Below are positions 17,459 to 28,365 of a stretch of DNA of 64,000 nt, piece after piece (within the stretch, counting starts at the first letter, position 1; each line of letters opens with the position of its first letter). Below the pieces are notes generated by a model. That model worked only from the letters and a program-made list of their open reading frames with translations, did no database searches and had not been told where the DNA came from. The position numbers were made by a program, and so were the translations under genes. The stretch is taken from assembly GCF_016894245.1 (NCBI RefSeq), contig NZ_CP069792.1, forward strand, positions 1,798,001 through 1,862,000, given 5' to 3'. This DNA is from Corynebacterium kroppenstedtii. Lineage in GTDB: Bacteria > Actinomycetota > Actinomycetes > Mycobacteriales > Mycobacteriaceae.

Positions 17459-19336
17459 ATGCAGCGCGTGAGGCTTCGTCGGTACGGACATGGCGGAAAG
17501 AAGATACTGGCAGTGGCTTCGGTCACCGCCTTGGCGGCCTTAAGCGCATGTACACCAAAACCAGCTGGAGCGCGCGAAGCCGCAACTGATTTCGCCAAGC
17601 AACTAAGCGCGATGGCCTCATCCCAGGACAAAGACGGGGATGCTAGCGATGATGAGCCCAATGACCACGTCGACAAGGCAGCCGATACGACGGACAATAA
17701 ATCGGCAGCACAGGCAAGCATCACGGATTCGTGGAAGGGATTACAGGCGCAGGACCTGAAAGTCAGCTTGAAAGATTTCTCCTCGTCCGGGGACGTGTCC
17801 GTAGCTACTTATCACTATGACTGGACCTTGCCGAAAAATCGTTCACTCTCATACGACGCTAAGGCCACGTTCGCTAAAACGAACCAAGCGTGGAAAGTGC
17901 GGTGGAAGCCTGCGGTTATCCATCCCGACCTTGGCTCTGATCAGCATTTAGAGCTGCGGTCTCTCCAGGCGGATCGCGCGCCCGTTATTGGTTCGGATGG
18001 CCAGGTACTACTCGAACCGGGAACCCAATTCCGCGTACTTCTCAACAAGCATGACTCGGCGACCATCAATCATCTCGCGTCCATTCTCAAAGACGGCCAC
18101 GCGGGAGACGCAGCGGTTCCGACGATTGACCCTTCTGCCGTCCATCAATCTGTGAAAAACGTCAATGGTGATTACTCCGTTGCGATGGTGCCCTCACGTG
18201 CGCACGACGTCGTTGAAGCACTCAAATCCGTGGAGGGAGTCACTCTCAATGAAGAACCGGCTCTGGTCCGTCCCGACCCGACGTTTGCGCCTGACATTCT
18301 GAGCAGGGTGTCGTCGATAGTGAATGACGAACTCGATGGGAAAAATGGGTGGCAAGTGGCCTCTGTAAACCCCAATGGGGCTATCATTAAGAGCCTGGAA
18401 GAGCAGCAACCAACTCCCGCTCAGTCGGTCAAGATCAGTTTGAGCAAGCGGGTGCAGGAGGCCGCCCAAAAAGCCGTGGATACCCGTGCGGACACCGAAG
18501 CGATGATGGTCGTGATTCGCCCGTCGACGGGTGAGGTACTCGCCGTTGCTCAGACGGCCAATGCTGATAAAAAAGGTGATCTGGCTCTGACGGGTTTGTT
18601 CCCCCCTGGATCAACTTTCAAGATGGTAACAGCAACGGCGGGGATGCAGCAGGGATTGGTCACACCGGATTCCACTGTGCAGTGCCCGGGAACGATGGAA
18701 ATTGGTAGCCGTGTTGTGCACAATTACAACGATTTCAGTTTGGGCAATGTCTCCTTGACAAAGGCGTTTGCTCAATCGTGCAACACCACTTTTGCGGACG
18801 TGTCCAGCAAGTTGAAACCGGGTGAATTAAAATCCACTGCCCAACAGTTCGGCATTGGGCAAGACTACAAGATTGACGGGTTGGACACCTTGACAGGACA
18901 AGTGCCACAGGCTGATGAGCTGGTTGATCGTGTGGAAGGCGGTTTCGGCCAGGGGAAAGACTTGGCTAGCCCGTTCGGCATGGCTCTTGTTGCTGCCACC
19001 GCCGCAGCAGGAAAAACTCCGACTCCTACCTTGATCGAATCCCACAAAACGACGGTTAAGAACACCAACGTGCCGACGATTGATCCTCCCACCATCGATA
19101 AATTGCGCGGAATGATGCGAGCCGTCGTGACATCAGGTACGGCTCGTGCGATCGCAGATCAGGGCGATGTTTTCGGCAAGACCGGTGAAGCTGAAGTCTC
19201 TGAGGGATCACATGCCTGGTTCGCTGGATATCGGGGCGATCTCGCCTTCGCCACTCTTATCCCCATGGGTGGCGGGTCAGAACACTCGGTTGCCATCACT
19301 CAGTCCTTCTTCCAGAACCTGGGTGGCGATGACTAA
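17459..19336 (+). CDS. Penicillin-binding lipoprotein (class B transpeptidase)
   Basis: Cross-links peptidoglycan at the outer face of the membrane. Signal peptide with lipobox LSAC (lipid-attached Cys31), an NTF2-like N-terminal domain (about 40-150), a dimerisation region and a C-terminal transpeptidase domain with all three motifs: STFK in FPPGSTFKMV (nucleophile Ser), SCN in AQSCNTTF, and KTG in FGKTGEAEV. 625 residues, like Rv2864c and its corynebacterial relatives. A TAGGTT hexamer (17446-17451) lies 7 bases before the ATG and no ribosome binding site is seen, so a leaderless transcript is likely. Upstream of map as in other mycolata; ispG, normally between rip1 and this gene, is absent. 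Confidence 0.92.
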   Translation: MQRVRLRRYGHGGKKILAVASVTALAALSACTPKPAGAREAATDFAKQLSAMASSQDKDGDASDDEPNDHVDKAADTTDNKSAAQASITDSWKGLQAQDLKVSLKDFSSSGDVSVATYHYDWTLPKNRSLSYDAKATFAKTNQAWKVRWKPAVIHPDLGSDQHLELRSLQADRAPVIGSDGQVLLEPGTQFRVLLNKHDSATINHLASILKDGHAGDAAVPTIDPSAVHQSVKNVNGDYSVAMVPSRAHDVVEALKSVEGVTLNEEPALVRPDPTFAPDILSRVSSIVNDELDGKNGWQVASVNPNGAIIKSLEEQQPTPAQSVKISLSKRVQEAAQKAVDTRADTEAMMVVIRPSTGEVLAVAQTANADKKGDLALTGLFPPGSTFKMVTATAGMQQGLVTPDSTVQCPGTMEIGSRVVHNYNDFSLGNVSLTKAFAQSCNTTFADVSSKLKPGELKSTAQQFGIGQDYKIDGLDTLTGQVPQADELVDRVEGGFGQGKDLASPFGMALVAATAAAGKTPTPTLIESHKTTVKNTNVPTIDPPTIDKLRGMMRAVVTSGTARAIADQGDVFGKTGEAEVSEGSHAWFAGYRGDLAFATLIPMGGGSEHSVAITQSFFQNLGGDD

Positions 19337-19458
19337 GAACTCCAGGCGACGAATAAAACACGAATTAAACACGGGCCGGTGTGCGAAAAAACTGCTGATG
19401 GCGAGCCCGAGGACGCGCTGGCATCGGCGTGCTTGATAGACCGCGCTACGATGTGGTC

Positions 19459-20397
19459 ATGATTAACGGTTCAGCAAAGAAATCTCACACATCTGTAGTG
19501 GGGCATGATGGCGATCGCGCACCACTAAAGCCCGGGCATGCCACTCCTATCCGGCACGTCCCCGCTCATATCCCGCGTCCTGAATACGTTAACAGTGGCA
19601 AAGATCCCCAAGAGGGGATTGGGGAACCCCTCATCCAGACTCCCGAGAACATTGAGCGGATGCGCGAAGTGAGTGTTATCGCGGCAAACGCTCTGCACAA
19701 GGCAGGGGAAGCAGTTGAACCGGGAGTGACGACGGATGAGTTGGATCGTATTGTTCACGATTACTTCATTGAGCACGATGCCTATCCGTCTTGTTTGCAT
19801 TACCGGGGTTACCCGAAAGCTAGTTGCATAAGCCTCAATGAGATTGTGTGTCATGGAATTCCTGACACCACCGTCGTGCAGGACGGCGACATTGTGAATA
19901 TTGATGTCACGGCATTTAAAAATGGGGTTCATGGTGACACCAATGCGACATTCCTGGCGGGGAATGTCTCTGACGAACATAAAAAGCTGGTCAAGGTCAC
20001 AGAAGAAAGCATGTACCGGGCTATTAAAGCGTGTAAACCGGGACGGCCTGTGAACATGATTGGTCGCGTGATTGAGTCGTACGCCCGTCGTTTTGGTTAT
20101 GGCGTAGTGCGTGATTTTACTGGTCACGGCATCGGAACGACATTTCACAATGGACTTGTCATTTTGCATTACGATGCATCGTGGCCGGATGACATTATGG
20201 AACCGGGGATGACCTTCACTATTGAACCAATGATCACACAAACGGAGAACCTTGATTACCGTGTGTGGGATGATGATTGGACTGTCCAACTAACTCAACC
20301 AGGGAACTGGACTGCACAGTTTGAGCACACCCTGGTCGTGACCGAGGACGGCGTTGAGATTTTGACTCAGCCAGACTTCTCTATCGACGAAGCATGA
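19459..20397 (+). CDS. map: Type I methionine aminopeptidase (MapB type)
   Basis: Removes the initiator methionine from new proteins. The catalytic domain has the metal ligands in order: the Asp of IDVTAF and GDTNATF, the His of [12 protein letters not shown], and Glu residues in FTIEPM and [12 protein letters not shown]. The N-terminal extension of about 45 residues with a HIPRPEYV proline motif is typical of mycobacterial MapB. 312 residues from the ATG at 19459, 6 bases after a TACGAT hexamer (19447-19452); the open frame continues to 19429. Followed after 33 bases by cobQ. Confidence 0.95.
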   Translation: MINGSAKKSHTSVVGHDGDRAPLKPGHATPIRHVPAHIPRPEYVNSGKDPQEGIGEPLIQTPENIERMREVSVIAANALHKAGEAVEPGVTTDELDRIVHDYFIEHDAYPSCLHYRGYPKASCISLNEIVCHGIPDTTVVQDGDIVNIDVTAFKNGVHGDTNATFLAGNVSDEHKKLVKVTEESMYRAIKACKPGRPVNMIGRVIESYARRFGYGVVRDFTGHGIGTTFHNGLVILHYDASWPDDIMEPGMTFTIEPMITQTENLDYRVWDDDWTVQLTQPGNWTAQFEHTLVVTEDGVEILTQPDFSIDEA

Positions 20398-20430
20398 GAA
20401 CCGACTGTGCGTGGTTCGATTTAACTACCC

Positions 20431-22080
20431 ATGAATTCTGACTATGAACAGGCCGATCTCGGCGTAGCCCCGGCACTTTTGGTGACCGGGTGTACCTCAG
20501 ATGCTGGCAAATCGGTTGTCGTTGCTGGCATGTGCCGGTCATTGGCACGCCGTGGTTACCGTGTCGCGCCTTTCAAGGCGCAGAACATGTCGAATAATTC
20601 GGCCGTCGTGTTAGCGACCGATTATTCCGCTGACGGGGGCGACTCGGCCCAAGGGGAGACGGAGCTCTTAACCCCAACTTCCCGCCATAAGAACAGGACC
20701 CATCTCATCGCAGGGGAAATCGGTCGGGCCCAGGCACTGCAGGCTTTTGCGGCCGGAGTGACTCCGAGCGTTGATATGAACCCAGTTTTGCTTAAGCCGG
20801 AAGCAGATCGTCGAAGCCAATTAGTCCTCCGCGGAGTAGCAACCGGTACCGTCGGCGCCCGAGACTACATTGAACACCGCACGCACCTGCGCCAGGTCAG
20901 CGCTCAGGCCTTAGAATCGCTCCGCCGCGACTATGATGTAGTTATTTGTGAAGGAGCCGGTTCCCCAGCAGAAATCAACCTCCGTCACACGGATATCGCG
21001 AACATGGGGTTGGCGGAAGCAGCGGATCTCCCTGTTGTCCTTGTCGGTGATATCGACCGCGGCGGTGTTCTCGCACACTTTTTTGGCACTTACTACATTC
21101 TCGACCCCACTGATCGCGACCGGTTCCAAGGTTTCATTGTCAACAAGTTCCGTGGGGACGTCGGCATCCTCCAGCCTGGATTGGACGAGATCACGCGTCG
21201 AACGGGCGTACCGACACTCGGTGTCATCCCATTCATTGAGGGCCTGTGGATAGATGCTGAAGATTCTCTATCGGGTGCGAGTGGGCGAGTGGGCCCGGGA
21301 CGTCCGCCTATTGGGACCGACACCATCCGGGTAGCTGCAGTTCGCCTACCTCGGGTCTCCAATAGCACCGATATTGAAGCGCTGTCATGCGAACCTGGCG
21401 TTGATGTGGAATGGACCACTTCTCCGGCGGCTATCGCCTCGGCGGATCTAGTGGTCATTCCGGGCTCAAAGTCCACTATCCACGACTTAGAGTGGTTGAA
21501 GAATACAGCAGGATCTCAGCTTCAAGAACGTTACCGTGCCGGTCGACCAATTCTAGGAATATGTGGCGGATTTCAGATGCTCTGTCACTCCATTACGGAC
21601 CCCGTCGAGTCCGGCCACTCCGAACCCATCGCAGGCTTCGATTTCCTGGACATTGATATCCAGTTTTTCCCCGAAAAAACACTGGCTAATTACGGAACAG
21701 CATTTGAGATCCATCATGGTCGAGTTGTCCGTCAAAACTGCCCAGGGTGGATCGGGCCACTTTCAGCCGGTGAAGACCCAGACAACCAGGACTCAGGCAC
21801 ACTCGTTGAGTCAGGCAACAATGCCGGCACCGCAGCACGGTACGAGGGGGCACACGAAAATGCCGTGTGGGGCACACACCGGCACGGACAGCTAGAGGTC
21901 GATTCTTTTCGGCGTCAGTTCCTTCGTGACGTTGCCCGGACACGTGGCCTATCTGGATTCGTTCCCGGACACGTCAGTTTCCATGATGCTCGCGCTGAAC
22001 AAGTCGACCGTTTAGCCGACGCCGTGGACGCAGCCTTGGGGAAAGATTGGCCCGAACGACTGAGAATCGCGACAACCTAG
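20431..22080 (+). CDS. cobQ: Cobyric acid synthase
   Basis: ATP- and glutamine-dependent amidation of adenosylcobyrinic acid a,c-diamide at four side chains, late in cobalamin synthesis. N-terminal P-loop-like segment [12 protein letters not shown] and [10 protein letters not shown], the [11 protein letters not shown] motif, and a C-terminal class I glutamine amidotransferase domain with the nucleophile Cys in [10 protein letters not shown] and a His in [10 protein letters not shown]. 549 residues; longer than usual because of about 28 extra residues between NNSAVV and [10 protein letters not shown]. The stop codon overlaps that of the convergent MFS gene (shared CTAG). It belongs functionally with the cobalamin cluster 7 kb downstream. 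Confidence 0.95.
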   Translation: MNSDYEQADLGVAPALLVTGCTSDAGKSVVVAGMCRSLARRGYRVAPFKAQNMSNNSAVVLATDYSADGGDSAQGETELLTPTSRHKNRTHLIAGEIGRAQALQAFAAGVTPSVDMNPVLLKPEADRRSQLVLRGVATGTVGARDYIEHRTHLRQVSAQALESLRRDYDVVICEGAGSPAEINLRHTDIANMGLAEAADLPVVLVGDIDRGGVLAHFFGTYYILDPTDRDRFQGFIVNKFRGDVGILQPGLDEITRRTGVPTLGVIPFIEGLWIDAEDSLSGASGRVGPGRPPIGTDTIRVAAVRLPRVSNSTDIEALSCEPGVDVEWTTSPAAIASADLVVIPGSKSTIHDLEWLKNTAGSQLQERYRAGRPILGICGGFQMLCHSITDPVESGHSEPIAGFDFLDIDIQFFPEKTLANYGTAFEIHHGRVVRQNCPGWIGPLSAGEDPDNQDSGTLVESGNNAGTAARYEGAHENAVWGTHRHGQLEVDSFRRQFLRDVARTRGLSGFVPGHVSFHDARAEQVDRLADAVDAALGKDWPERLRIATT

Positions 22081-23480
22081 GGGGCGTTACTGACGTTATT
22101 CCGTGCTACGTCGTCAATATGTCCGCACCTTCGTCCGATGACTGCGATGAATACAGGTGAAAGAACTGCGACCGCGTATACGACGCCGAAGGCCCCTCCT
22201 GTGGATAGAGGTACGAGGGTGTGAATAAGAGTTGCTGCGGAGACTGACATCGTCATCCCGGTCATGCCTGATACCTGCAGCGCAGACCCCATAAAACCGG
22301 CTCTTTCAGCCGGGGACAAGCTCAACGCTGCCGAGTTGATTCGGGGATAGCTGTATCCCACACCAAACCCGGTCACCGTCCAAAACGCTGTTATCCACGC
22401 CCAATGCGCCCCTGATGCGCTGCTAATACCGACACCGGCGGCGCCGACACCCATGACCACAGCGGAAATCCACAACGTCACGGGTAGCGACCGTGGTTTG
22501 GCGCTCGACTGCACTTGCGATCCGATAAACCAGGTGATCCCCGTGCCCGTTAGCGCTAGCCCGGTCAGCGTTGGCGGCAATCCATCACGACGTGCCAGAA
22601 GCAGAGGGATGAGCGCCTCGAGCCCGAAGAAAGCGTCGAAAAGAAATCGCAGAAGAACCATCGACGGAACATCACCTGCGGCGCGGAATGTACCGGCGGG
22701 CACGAGCGGACGAATCGCGACAGCAGTCACTCCCGTAGCAAGGAGGAAGACGAGAACACCCCACGCTGAGAAATCACCCGAAATCGAGAGCGGATAGGAC
22801 GCAATCGCGATAATGAGCGCCGCAATGAGCATCTTCGTTGCATTGCGATGTTCGGTCTCACGCGTTAATGGCGTGGCCGCGCGGGGGAGGAGAGGGAACA
22901 CGATGATCGACGCCACAGCTGAAATGCCAAAAAGCCAATGCCAGCTGAGACTTTCGGTAATGATCCCCGCAACTCCAGGTCCAACGAGTGTCGGTATCAC
23001 CCACGCACCAGCCAGCGCCGCGAACATTTTCGTCTGCAGCTGGGAGGGGTAGATGACGGCGATAATCGCATAGATCGCCACCACGATGGCACCCCCGCCG
23101 AGCCCCTGAAGCACGCGTGCGACCAGGAAGATCGGCATTGTCGGAGTGACAACAGCGAGTATCAGACCTGCCACAAAGACGAGACCGGACCCGCGTAGTG
23201 TTCTCATTGCTCCGCGGGAGTCAGCGAGCATCCCGCCAGCTACCATGGCGAAAATCGATGCTGCGGTCGCCACGGTGAATGTCAACGTATATGCGGTGCC
23301 CCCTGGTGCTCCCAGACTTGAGGTGATGGTGGGCATGACGGACATCACTGCCGTCTGGTCAAACGCAGCAATGGTAATGAGCGTGATCATCCCGACCGTG
23401 AGCGCACGATACTGCGATGAGAGTAGGCCTTCCTGGGCGTCTGACGTCGACTCCTTGAGGGCAAACCTATTTCCAGCCAT
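22077..23480 (-). CDS. MFS transporter
   Basis: Integral membrane protein of 467 residues with about 12-14 hydrophobic helices. The [13 protein letters not shown] start and the [14 protein letters not shown] loop between helices 2 and 3 are typical of drug-efflux-type major facilitator proteins. Substrate cannot be inferred. The ATG at 23480 is chosen: the open frame runs on to 23633, but that extension overlaps the end of mtr and has no membrane or family character. Convergent with cobQ (stop codons overlap) and downstream of mtr on the same strand with a 121-base gap. A tie to cobalamin is possible only by position. Confidence 0.85.
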   Translation of the reverse strand: MAGNRFALKESTSDAQEGLLSSQYRALTVGMITLITIAAFDQTAVMSVMPTITSSLGAPGGTAYTLTFTVATAASIFAMVAGGMLADSRGAMRTLRGSGLVFVAGLILAVVTPTMPIFLVARVLQGLGGGAIVVAIYAIIAVIYPSQLQTKMFAALAGAWVIPTLVGPGVAGIITESLSWHWLFGISAVASIIVFPLLPRAATPLTRETEHRNATKMLIAALIIAIASYPLSISGDFSAWGVLVFLLATGVTAVAIRPLVPAGTFRAAGDVPSMVLLRFLFDAFFGLEALIPLLLARRDGLPPTLTGLALTGTGITWFIGSQVQSSAKPRSLPVTLWISAVVMGVGAAGVGISSASGAHWAWITAFWTVTGFGVGYSYPRINSAALSLSPAERAGFMGSALQVSGMTGMTMSVSAATLIHTLVPLSTGGAFGVVYAVAVLSPVFIAVIGRRCGHIDDVARNNVSNAP

Positions 23481-23601
23481 AGATTGAGCAGTTACCTCTA
23501 CACTTTCTCTTTCGCCAATTGACCACCTGTTTATATACGACGATGGGCGGGTAGGGCCACTCGTCCCACTGCGGGACTCCAGTAGGGCTACACATGCGTG
23601 A

Positions 23602-25143
23602 CTATAACCCCAGCCCCAGGAGAGCATTTTCATTGACCTCCGACAGCGCCGGGTGGATCCAATACTGACCCTCGGCCACCTCAGGGACGGTGAGTTTCTG
23701 CTCCATCATGGTTATGAATTGGTGGATCAAAGTTGTGGCTTGTGGGCCGATGATGTGGGCACCAAGCAACTGTTTGCTCGTCGTATCAGCAATGAGTTTC
23801 ACAAACCCGGTGCTATCTTCCATCGCCCAGCCATAGGCCACATCACCATAATTCTGCGTTTTCACGGCCACGGTCGTGTCATTCTCGTCCGCCCAGTTCC
23901 GCGCTTCGTCCTCCGTCATACCGACGGTTGCGATCTGCGGGTGGGTAAACACTCCTGCAGGAACATATGTGTGGTGGAAGGCTTGTTTGCCAGCATCGGG
24001 GCCGCTCGTGGCTATCTCTCCCATGCCGGCTCGTGCTTCGTCAGGGCTCTTCAACAGCCCCATATCAAGCAAAACATTGTGCTTGACGACCTTCGCCTCG
24101 TGATTGGCCACGTGCTTCAGTTGATACGGCGACGACACATCGCCAAGCGCCCACACACCGGGAGCAGTGGTTTCGCCGTACGCATTGACGACTATTCTTC
24201 CTCCATCATCGAGGTCCATGCCGGCTTCAGTGACGTTGAGGAGATCGCCGTTGGGGGTTCGTCCCATGGCGACGAGAAGCATCTCAGCGCTGACTGTGGT
24301 GCCGTCGTCGAGAGTTAGGGTGACTCCGTCGGCGCTTTCTTTCTTTCTTTCCGCCTTGGTGACGGTGCGGCCAAGGTATGTAGTCCAGCGCTCGGACGCG
24401 ATCTCAGTGAAGCGCTCCGAAATGTCTGCCTCGAACCGCTTGAGCAAATGAGGCGACCGGTTGATGACGGTCACGTCCACCCCGAGCGCACCGAAGACGT
24501 GGGCAAACTCGGCGGCGATAACTCCACCACCAAGGATGATCATTGATGAGGGGAGATCAGGGATCCGGAGGATATCTTCATTCGTGTGGTAGGCCACATC
24601 CGAATCCGTAATGACGGATGGGATGAATGGCCGCGAACCTGCCGCCACGATAATACGATCCGCTGTGATCGTGACAGGCTGATCACCTTGTCCGGTTGCC
24701 AGGGTTCGTGGTCCGATAAAACGGGCGAACTGGTCGTAGACGTCCACTGTCGGGTTCTCATCGCCACGGCGGTATTCTTCGCCACCGCGCGCAATGGGGT
24801 CGATACGGCGTTCAAAAATACGACGCACGATGGCGGGCCAATCGACCCCGTCAACGTGAGCATGCACCCCGTACCGTTCGGATTCCCGCGCAGCCTCCGC
24901 AATATCGGCCGCATAGACATACATCTTGGTGGGAATACAGCCGACGTTAAGGCACGTCCCCCCGAACGTGCCCTTTTCGACGATGGCTATCCGCTTATCA
25001 CCGAACTCAGGCCCCGGGATCATATTCCCTGATCCCGTTCCGATAATCATGAGGTCATAGTGCCGCGTCGGTGCTTCGGGGCCATTGTGGACGGGTTGAG
25101 GGATAACAGGATTATTGCGCTCAGCCGTCGAGGTTGGAGCCAT
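23602..25143 (-). CDS. mtr: Mycothione reductase
   Basis: NADPH- and FAD-dependent disulfide reductase that keeps mycothiol reduced, the main thiol buffer of actinobacteria. FAD-binding segment MIIGTGSGN (32-40), redox-active pair Cys64 and Cys69 in GGTCLNVGCIPTK, a second dinucleotide site IILGGGVIAAEF, and a C-terminal HPALSEVNENALLGL stretch carrying the active-site His and Glu. The GSGN in place of the usual GxGxxG end is typical of mycothione reductase and separates it from glutathione reductase and lipoamide dehydrogenase. 513 residues, with about 28 extra N-terminal residues. AAAGGA ribosome binding site. Divergent from mqo. Its presence shows that the organism makes mycothiol, for which inositol phosphate from ino1 is the precursor. 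Confidence 0.93.
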   Translation of the reverse strand: MAPTSTAERNNPVIPQPVHNGPEAPTRHYDLMIIGTGSGNMIPGPEFGDKRIAIVEKGTFGGTCLNVGCIPTKMYVYAADIAEAARESERYGVHAHVDGVDWPAIVRRIFERRIDPIARGGEEYRRGDENPTVDVYDQFARFIGPRTLATGQGDQPVTITADRIIVAAGSRPFIPSVITDSDVAYHTNEDILRIPDLPSSMIILGGGVIAAEFAHVFGALGVDVTVINRSPHLLKRFEADISERFTEIASERWTTYLGRTVTKAERKKESADGVTLTLDDGTTVSAEMLLVAMGRTPNGDLLNVTEAGMDLDDGGRIVVNAYGETTAPGVWALGDVSSPYQLKHVANHEAKVVKHNVLLDMGLLKSPDEARAGMGEIATSGPDAGKQAFHHTYVPAGVFTHPQIATVGMTEDEARNWADENDTTVAVKTQNYGDVAYGWAMEDSTGFVKLIADTTSKQLLGAHIIGPQATTLIHQFITMMEQKLTVPEVAEGQYWIHPALSEVNENALLGLGL

Positions 25144-25554
25144 TGAACGTCCTTTCTATGTCGATAACATGCGAATGATGCCGTCGCTTTATCATGCGCA
25201 CGTGAGTCTACATTTCGACTAACACCGCAGAGGCGAGTCCTGTTCCCACCGGGCGTCATCGGTGACAGCTTTGGGCTTCCCCCGTTTAAGGGTGCCGGTG
25301 ATATGTAAATGGTCATTATGTTGGGCTTTCCACGACGGTTATGCCGTGCCTGTCCGTGGCGCCGGGTACTCTCAGACGGTGGGATGGTTCCGCCTTGGGA
25401 TCGACCCACGATTCATGGTTTTTGGCCGTGACGGGTCGCCATAGCAATTGGCTGCGGGCCGTTTTGCGCACTATGACAGACCAGAACGAATAACAACTCG
25501 CTTCTCTTACTGGCGTCGCGTTGGTTCGTGGCGTTTCGAAGGATGATGAAAATC
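25144..25554. other. Divergent intergenic region mtr / mqo
   Basis: No gene seen. A promoter candidate for mqo is TTGGCT (25448-25453) and TATGAC (25472-25477), 18 bases apart. Nothing else stands out; a 60-codon frame at 25262-25444 has no recognisable features. Confidence 0.35.
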
Positions 25555-27051
25555 GTGTCAGAATCCACTGATCGCGTAGGAAAAGGCACCGATACCGATG
25601 TTGTGCTCATCGGTGCCGGAATTATCAGCTCTACGCTAAGTACTTTGCTCAAAGAGCTTCAACCGGATTGGGATCAGGTGATCCTGGAGCGTCTTGATAT
25701 TCCGGCGGGGGAGTCGTCGTCACCATGGAATAATGCTGGCACTGGCCACTCGGCGCTATGTGAACTGAACTACACGCAGGAAGTCAATGGCGACATTGAC
25801 ATTACAAAAGCGGTGAGTGTGAACGAGAAGTTCCAGATCTCTCGCCAATTCTGGAGCTACCTCATTGAGGAAAATAAGCTCGGCAATCCGCGTGAGTTCA
25901 TTAACAAGTGCCCCCACATGTCGTTCGGGCACAGCGGTGAGCAGGTCCGTTTCCTCCGTAAGCGTTTTGATGTTCTCAGCAAGCACCCCTTGTTCCCGGG
26001 GATGCATTTCACGGATGACAACGAAAAGTTCGCTGAAAAACTCCCCCTGATGGCGCGCGGCCGTGACTACACGGAACCAGTGGCGATTTCGTGGACCAAC
26101 GAGGGCACGGATATTAACTTCGGTGCTCTGACTCGCCAATATATTGACTACGTCACCCAGAATGGCGTCGAAATCCGGTATGGCAATGAGGTTCAAAACA
26201 TCTCTCGAGAGGGCAGTCACTGGAAGGTGACCTCGAAGAACCTTCACACCGGGGACACGTCGGTCATTACCGCAAACTTCGTATTCGTCGGTGCGGGCGG
26301 AATGGCCCTGCCGCTCCTGGAGAAAGCCGGTATCCCAGAAATTAAGGGCTACGGTGGTTTCCCTGTGTCCGGTGCCTGGTTGCGCTGCACCAACGAGGAC
26401 TTGATCAAGCAGCACGCTGCGAAGGTGTATGGCAAGGCGTCCGTGGGTGCTCCCCCGATGTCGGTGCCGCACTTGGATACCCGCATTATCGACGGGAAGC
26501 GTGGCCTTTTGTTCGGCCCCTACGCTGGCTGGACACCGAAGTTCCTTAAGAAGGGCAGCTTCTTGGACCTACCGAAGTCGCTGCGTCCGGGGAATATCGC
26601 GTCGCTGGTCGGCGTCGGCCTTCAGGAATTCGGCCTCACCCGTTACCTCGTGGAAGAGGTGTTGAAGAACCAGACCGCTCGTGTGGAGTCGCTCCGTGAA
26701 TACATGCCGTCGGCACGTGCCGAGGACTGGGAGCTGGTTACCGCTGGTCAGCGTGTTCAGGTCATCAAGCCGATTGGTGCGCCGAAGTTTGGTTCCTTGG
26801 AGTTCGGAACCGCGGTGATCTCGAGCAACGACGGTTCCATCGCCGGTTTGATGGGTGCTTCGCCGGGAGCTTCGATCGCTCCGTCGGCAATGATCGAACT
26901 GCTGGAGCGGTGCTTCGGCAGCAAGATGATCGAGTGGGCGCCGAAGATCAAGGAAATGGTGCCATCGTACGGCAAGTTGATGTCGCGTCACACCGATCTG
27001 TTCCATGAGCAGTGGGATCGTTCGCAGAAGGCGTTGCAGCTGGAATCCTAA
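25555..27051 (+). CDS. mqo: Malate:quinone oxidoreductase
   Basis: FAD-dependent membrane-associated enzyme that oxidises malate to oxaloacetate and passes electrons to menaquinone; in corynebacteria it is the main malate-oxidising step of the citric acid cycle. Diagnostic blocks: VVLIGAGIISSTL (FAD), PAGESSSPWNNAGTGHSALCE, and C-terminal VISSNDGSIAGLMGASPGAS. GTG at 25555 gives 498 residues, the usual size, with GAAGGA about 11 bases upstream; ATG 25543 and GTG 25528 are alternatives. Closed by a strong terminator. Confidence 0.95.
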   Translation: MSESTDRVGKGTDTDVVLIGAGIISSTLSTLLKELQPDWDQVILERLDIPAGESSSPWNNAGTGHSALCELNYTQEVNGDIDITKAVSVNEKFQISRQFWSYLIEENKLGNPREFINKCPHMSFGHSGEQVRFLRKRFDVLSKHPLFPGMHFTDDNEKFAEKLPLMARGRDYTEPVAISWTNEGTDINFGALTRQYIDYVTQNGVEIRYGNEVQNISREGSHWKVTSKNLHTGDTSVITANFVFVGAGGMALPLLEKAGIPEIKGYGGFPVSGAWLRCTNEDLIKQHAAKVYGKASVGAPPMSVPHLDTRIIDGKRGLLFGPYAGWTPKFLKKGSFLDLPKSLRPGNIASLVGVGLQEFGLTRYLVEEVLKNQTARVESLREYMPSARAEDWELVTAGQRVQVIKPIGAPKFGSLEFGTAVISSNDGSIAGLMGASPGASIAPSAMIELLERCFGSKMIEWAPKIKEMVPSYGKLMSRHTDLFHEQWDRSQKALQLES

Positions 27052-27064
27052 ACGGCTATTGAGC

Positions 27065-27104
27065 ACGGCCTGGAATCGGTGAATGTTCGGTTCCGGGCCG
27101 TTTT
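27065..27104 (+). terminator. Terminator after mqo
   Basis: ACGGCCTGGAA (27065-27075) pairs with TTCCGGGCCGT (27091-27101), one G-T pair included, followed by TTTT. Confidence 0.8.
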
Positions 27105-27189
27105 CTCGTGTCTTTCACTTGTCGCATCCTGGTGTTTATTATCAGTGGCGGTAAACCGTTCACGGTAGGAAGCCTCTAGAGTAGGAAGT

Positions 27190-28365
27190 ATGTTGCCTTC
27201 GTCACACAGCGTTTCGCTTTTCCCCTTCAGTGCCGTGGTTGGGCAGGACCAACTGAAATTAGCGCTGATCTTGACCGCTATTTCTCCCCGCATCGGCGGT
27301 GTCGTTGTTAGAGGCGAAAAAGGCACGGCTAAGACGACGACAGTTCGCGCTTTCTCCCGGATGCTTCCGGACCCGAAGGCGAAGGTTGTTAACCTCCCGT
27401 TGGGTGCAACAGAAGACCGTGTGGTGGGCTCTATTGATGTCGAGCGTGTTCTGACAACAGGCCATGCTGAATACCAGCCCGGCTTGCTCAGTGAAGCAAA
27501 CGGGGGAGTGCTGTATGTCGATGAAATCAACCTGCTGGCGGACCATTTAGTCGATATCATTCTCGACGCTGCCGCAACTGGCCATATCAGCATCGAACGC
27601 GACGCAGTGTCCCACACTGAGGACACCGACTTTGTCCTCGTCGGCACGATGAACCCGGAAGAAGGGGAGTTGCGCCCCCAGCTCTTGGACCGGTTTGGTT
27701 TGGCTGTCGACGTTTCCGCGCCGCGTGACACGAAGTCGCGGACGGAAGTAATGCGCCGGCGCTTGGCCTTCGATGAGAACCCCGAGGAATTCCTCGAGCA
27801 GTGGGCCGATGCCGAGAGGGACATCGCAACGCGCATTGTCGCTGCTAAAGAGCGTGTGACAGGAGTAGAACTCACCGACGTCGTCTTGGGGCGAATCGCA
27901 TCCATCTGTGCATCTTTTGATGTCGATGGCATGCGCGCAGACCTCGTGATTGCCCGTGCCGCCGCCGCCCATGCTGCCTGGGAAGGCCGGACAACGATCA
28001 AGGACTCGGACATTAAAGTCGCGGCCGAGTTGGCGCTCCCGCACCGACGTCGGGACCCCTTCGATTCCCCTGATATCAGCGACGACGAGCTCGACGAAGC
28101 GTTGGACCGCGCACGTGACGAGGTCCCCGATGAACCGGATGACGACTCCGCGCCGGACAACACCGAGGACAGTGATGGTGACGTCGATACTAACGATGTC
28201 GACGACCCCACCAGCGACGATGGCCACTCGGATGAGACCCCTGACCCCAGCGCTGAGCAGCCCACACCGCAGCAGAACAAGTCCGATGCAGATAACGATG
28301 ACAACCGCGGTCCGGCACCGCAGGAAGGAGGCCGCGCCGCCCAGGGCGCGCCCTTTCGTCGCTAG
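27190..28365 (+). CDS. Mg/Co-chelatase AAA+ subunit (ChlI-like part of split chlD)
   Basis: The zero-frame product is 391 residues. Residues 1 to about 290 form the AAA+ domain: Walker [11 protein letters not shown], Walker [11 protein letters not shown], the sensor-1 segment [19 protein letters not shown], and the [10 protein letters not shown] end. An Asp/Glu/Pro-rich linker (about 295-375) follows and the frame stops at UAG 28363-28365, right after GAPFRR. In relatives such as Rv2850c the protein goes on into an integrin-like domain, which here lies in the +1 frame. The short product resembles a chelatase small subunit (BchI/ChlI). With CobN it would insert cobalt into hydrogenobyrinic acid diamide. 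No cobN and no separate chlI is present in this window. First gene of the cobalamin cluster chlD-cobO-cobB-sumT. Confidence 0.85.
   Translation: MLPSSHSVSLFPFSAVVGQDQLKLALILTAISPRIGGVVVRGEKGTAKTTTVRAFSRMLPDPKAKVVNLPLGATEDRVVGSIDVERVLTTGHAEYQPGLLSEANGGVLYVDEINLLADHLVDIILDAAATGHISIERDAVSHTEDTDFVLVGTMNPEEGELRPQLLDRFGLAVDVSAPRDTKSRTEVMRRRLAFDENPEEFLEQWADAERDIATRIVAAKERVTGVELTDVVLGRIASICASFDVDGMRADLVIARAAAAHAAWEGRTTIKDSDIKVAAELALPHRRRDPFDSPDISDDELDEALDRARDEVPDEPDDDSAPDNTEDSDGDVDTNDVDDPTSDDGHSDETPDPSAEQPTPQQNKSDADNDDNRGPAPQEGGRAAQGAPFRR

Noticed and set aside
20398..20430. Cobalamin riboswitch before cobQ or the chelatase gene
   Set aside because: Only 33 bases precede cobQ and no B12-box-like sequence was seen before either gene.
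23480..23633. 51-residue N-terminal extension of the MFS transporter
   Set aside because: It overlaps the 3' end of mtr and lacks any transporter feature; the ATG at 23480 leads directly into the first membrane helix.
25262..25444. 60-codon open frame between mtr and mqo
   Set aside because: No family features or ribosome binding site; looks like a chance frame in the divergent promoter region.
27950..28350. Upstream part of the +1 frame in the chelatase gene as coding
   Set aside because: Its Pro/Arg/Thr-rich translation has no family similarity and is the shadow of the AAA+ domain and acidic linker in the main frame.
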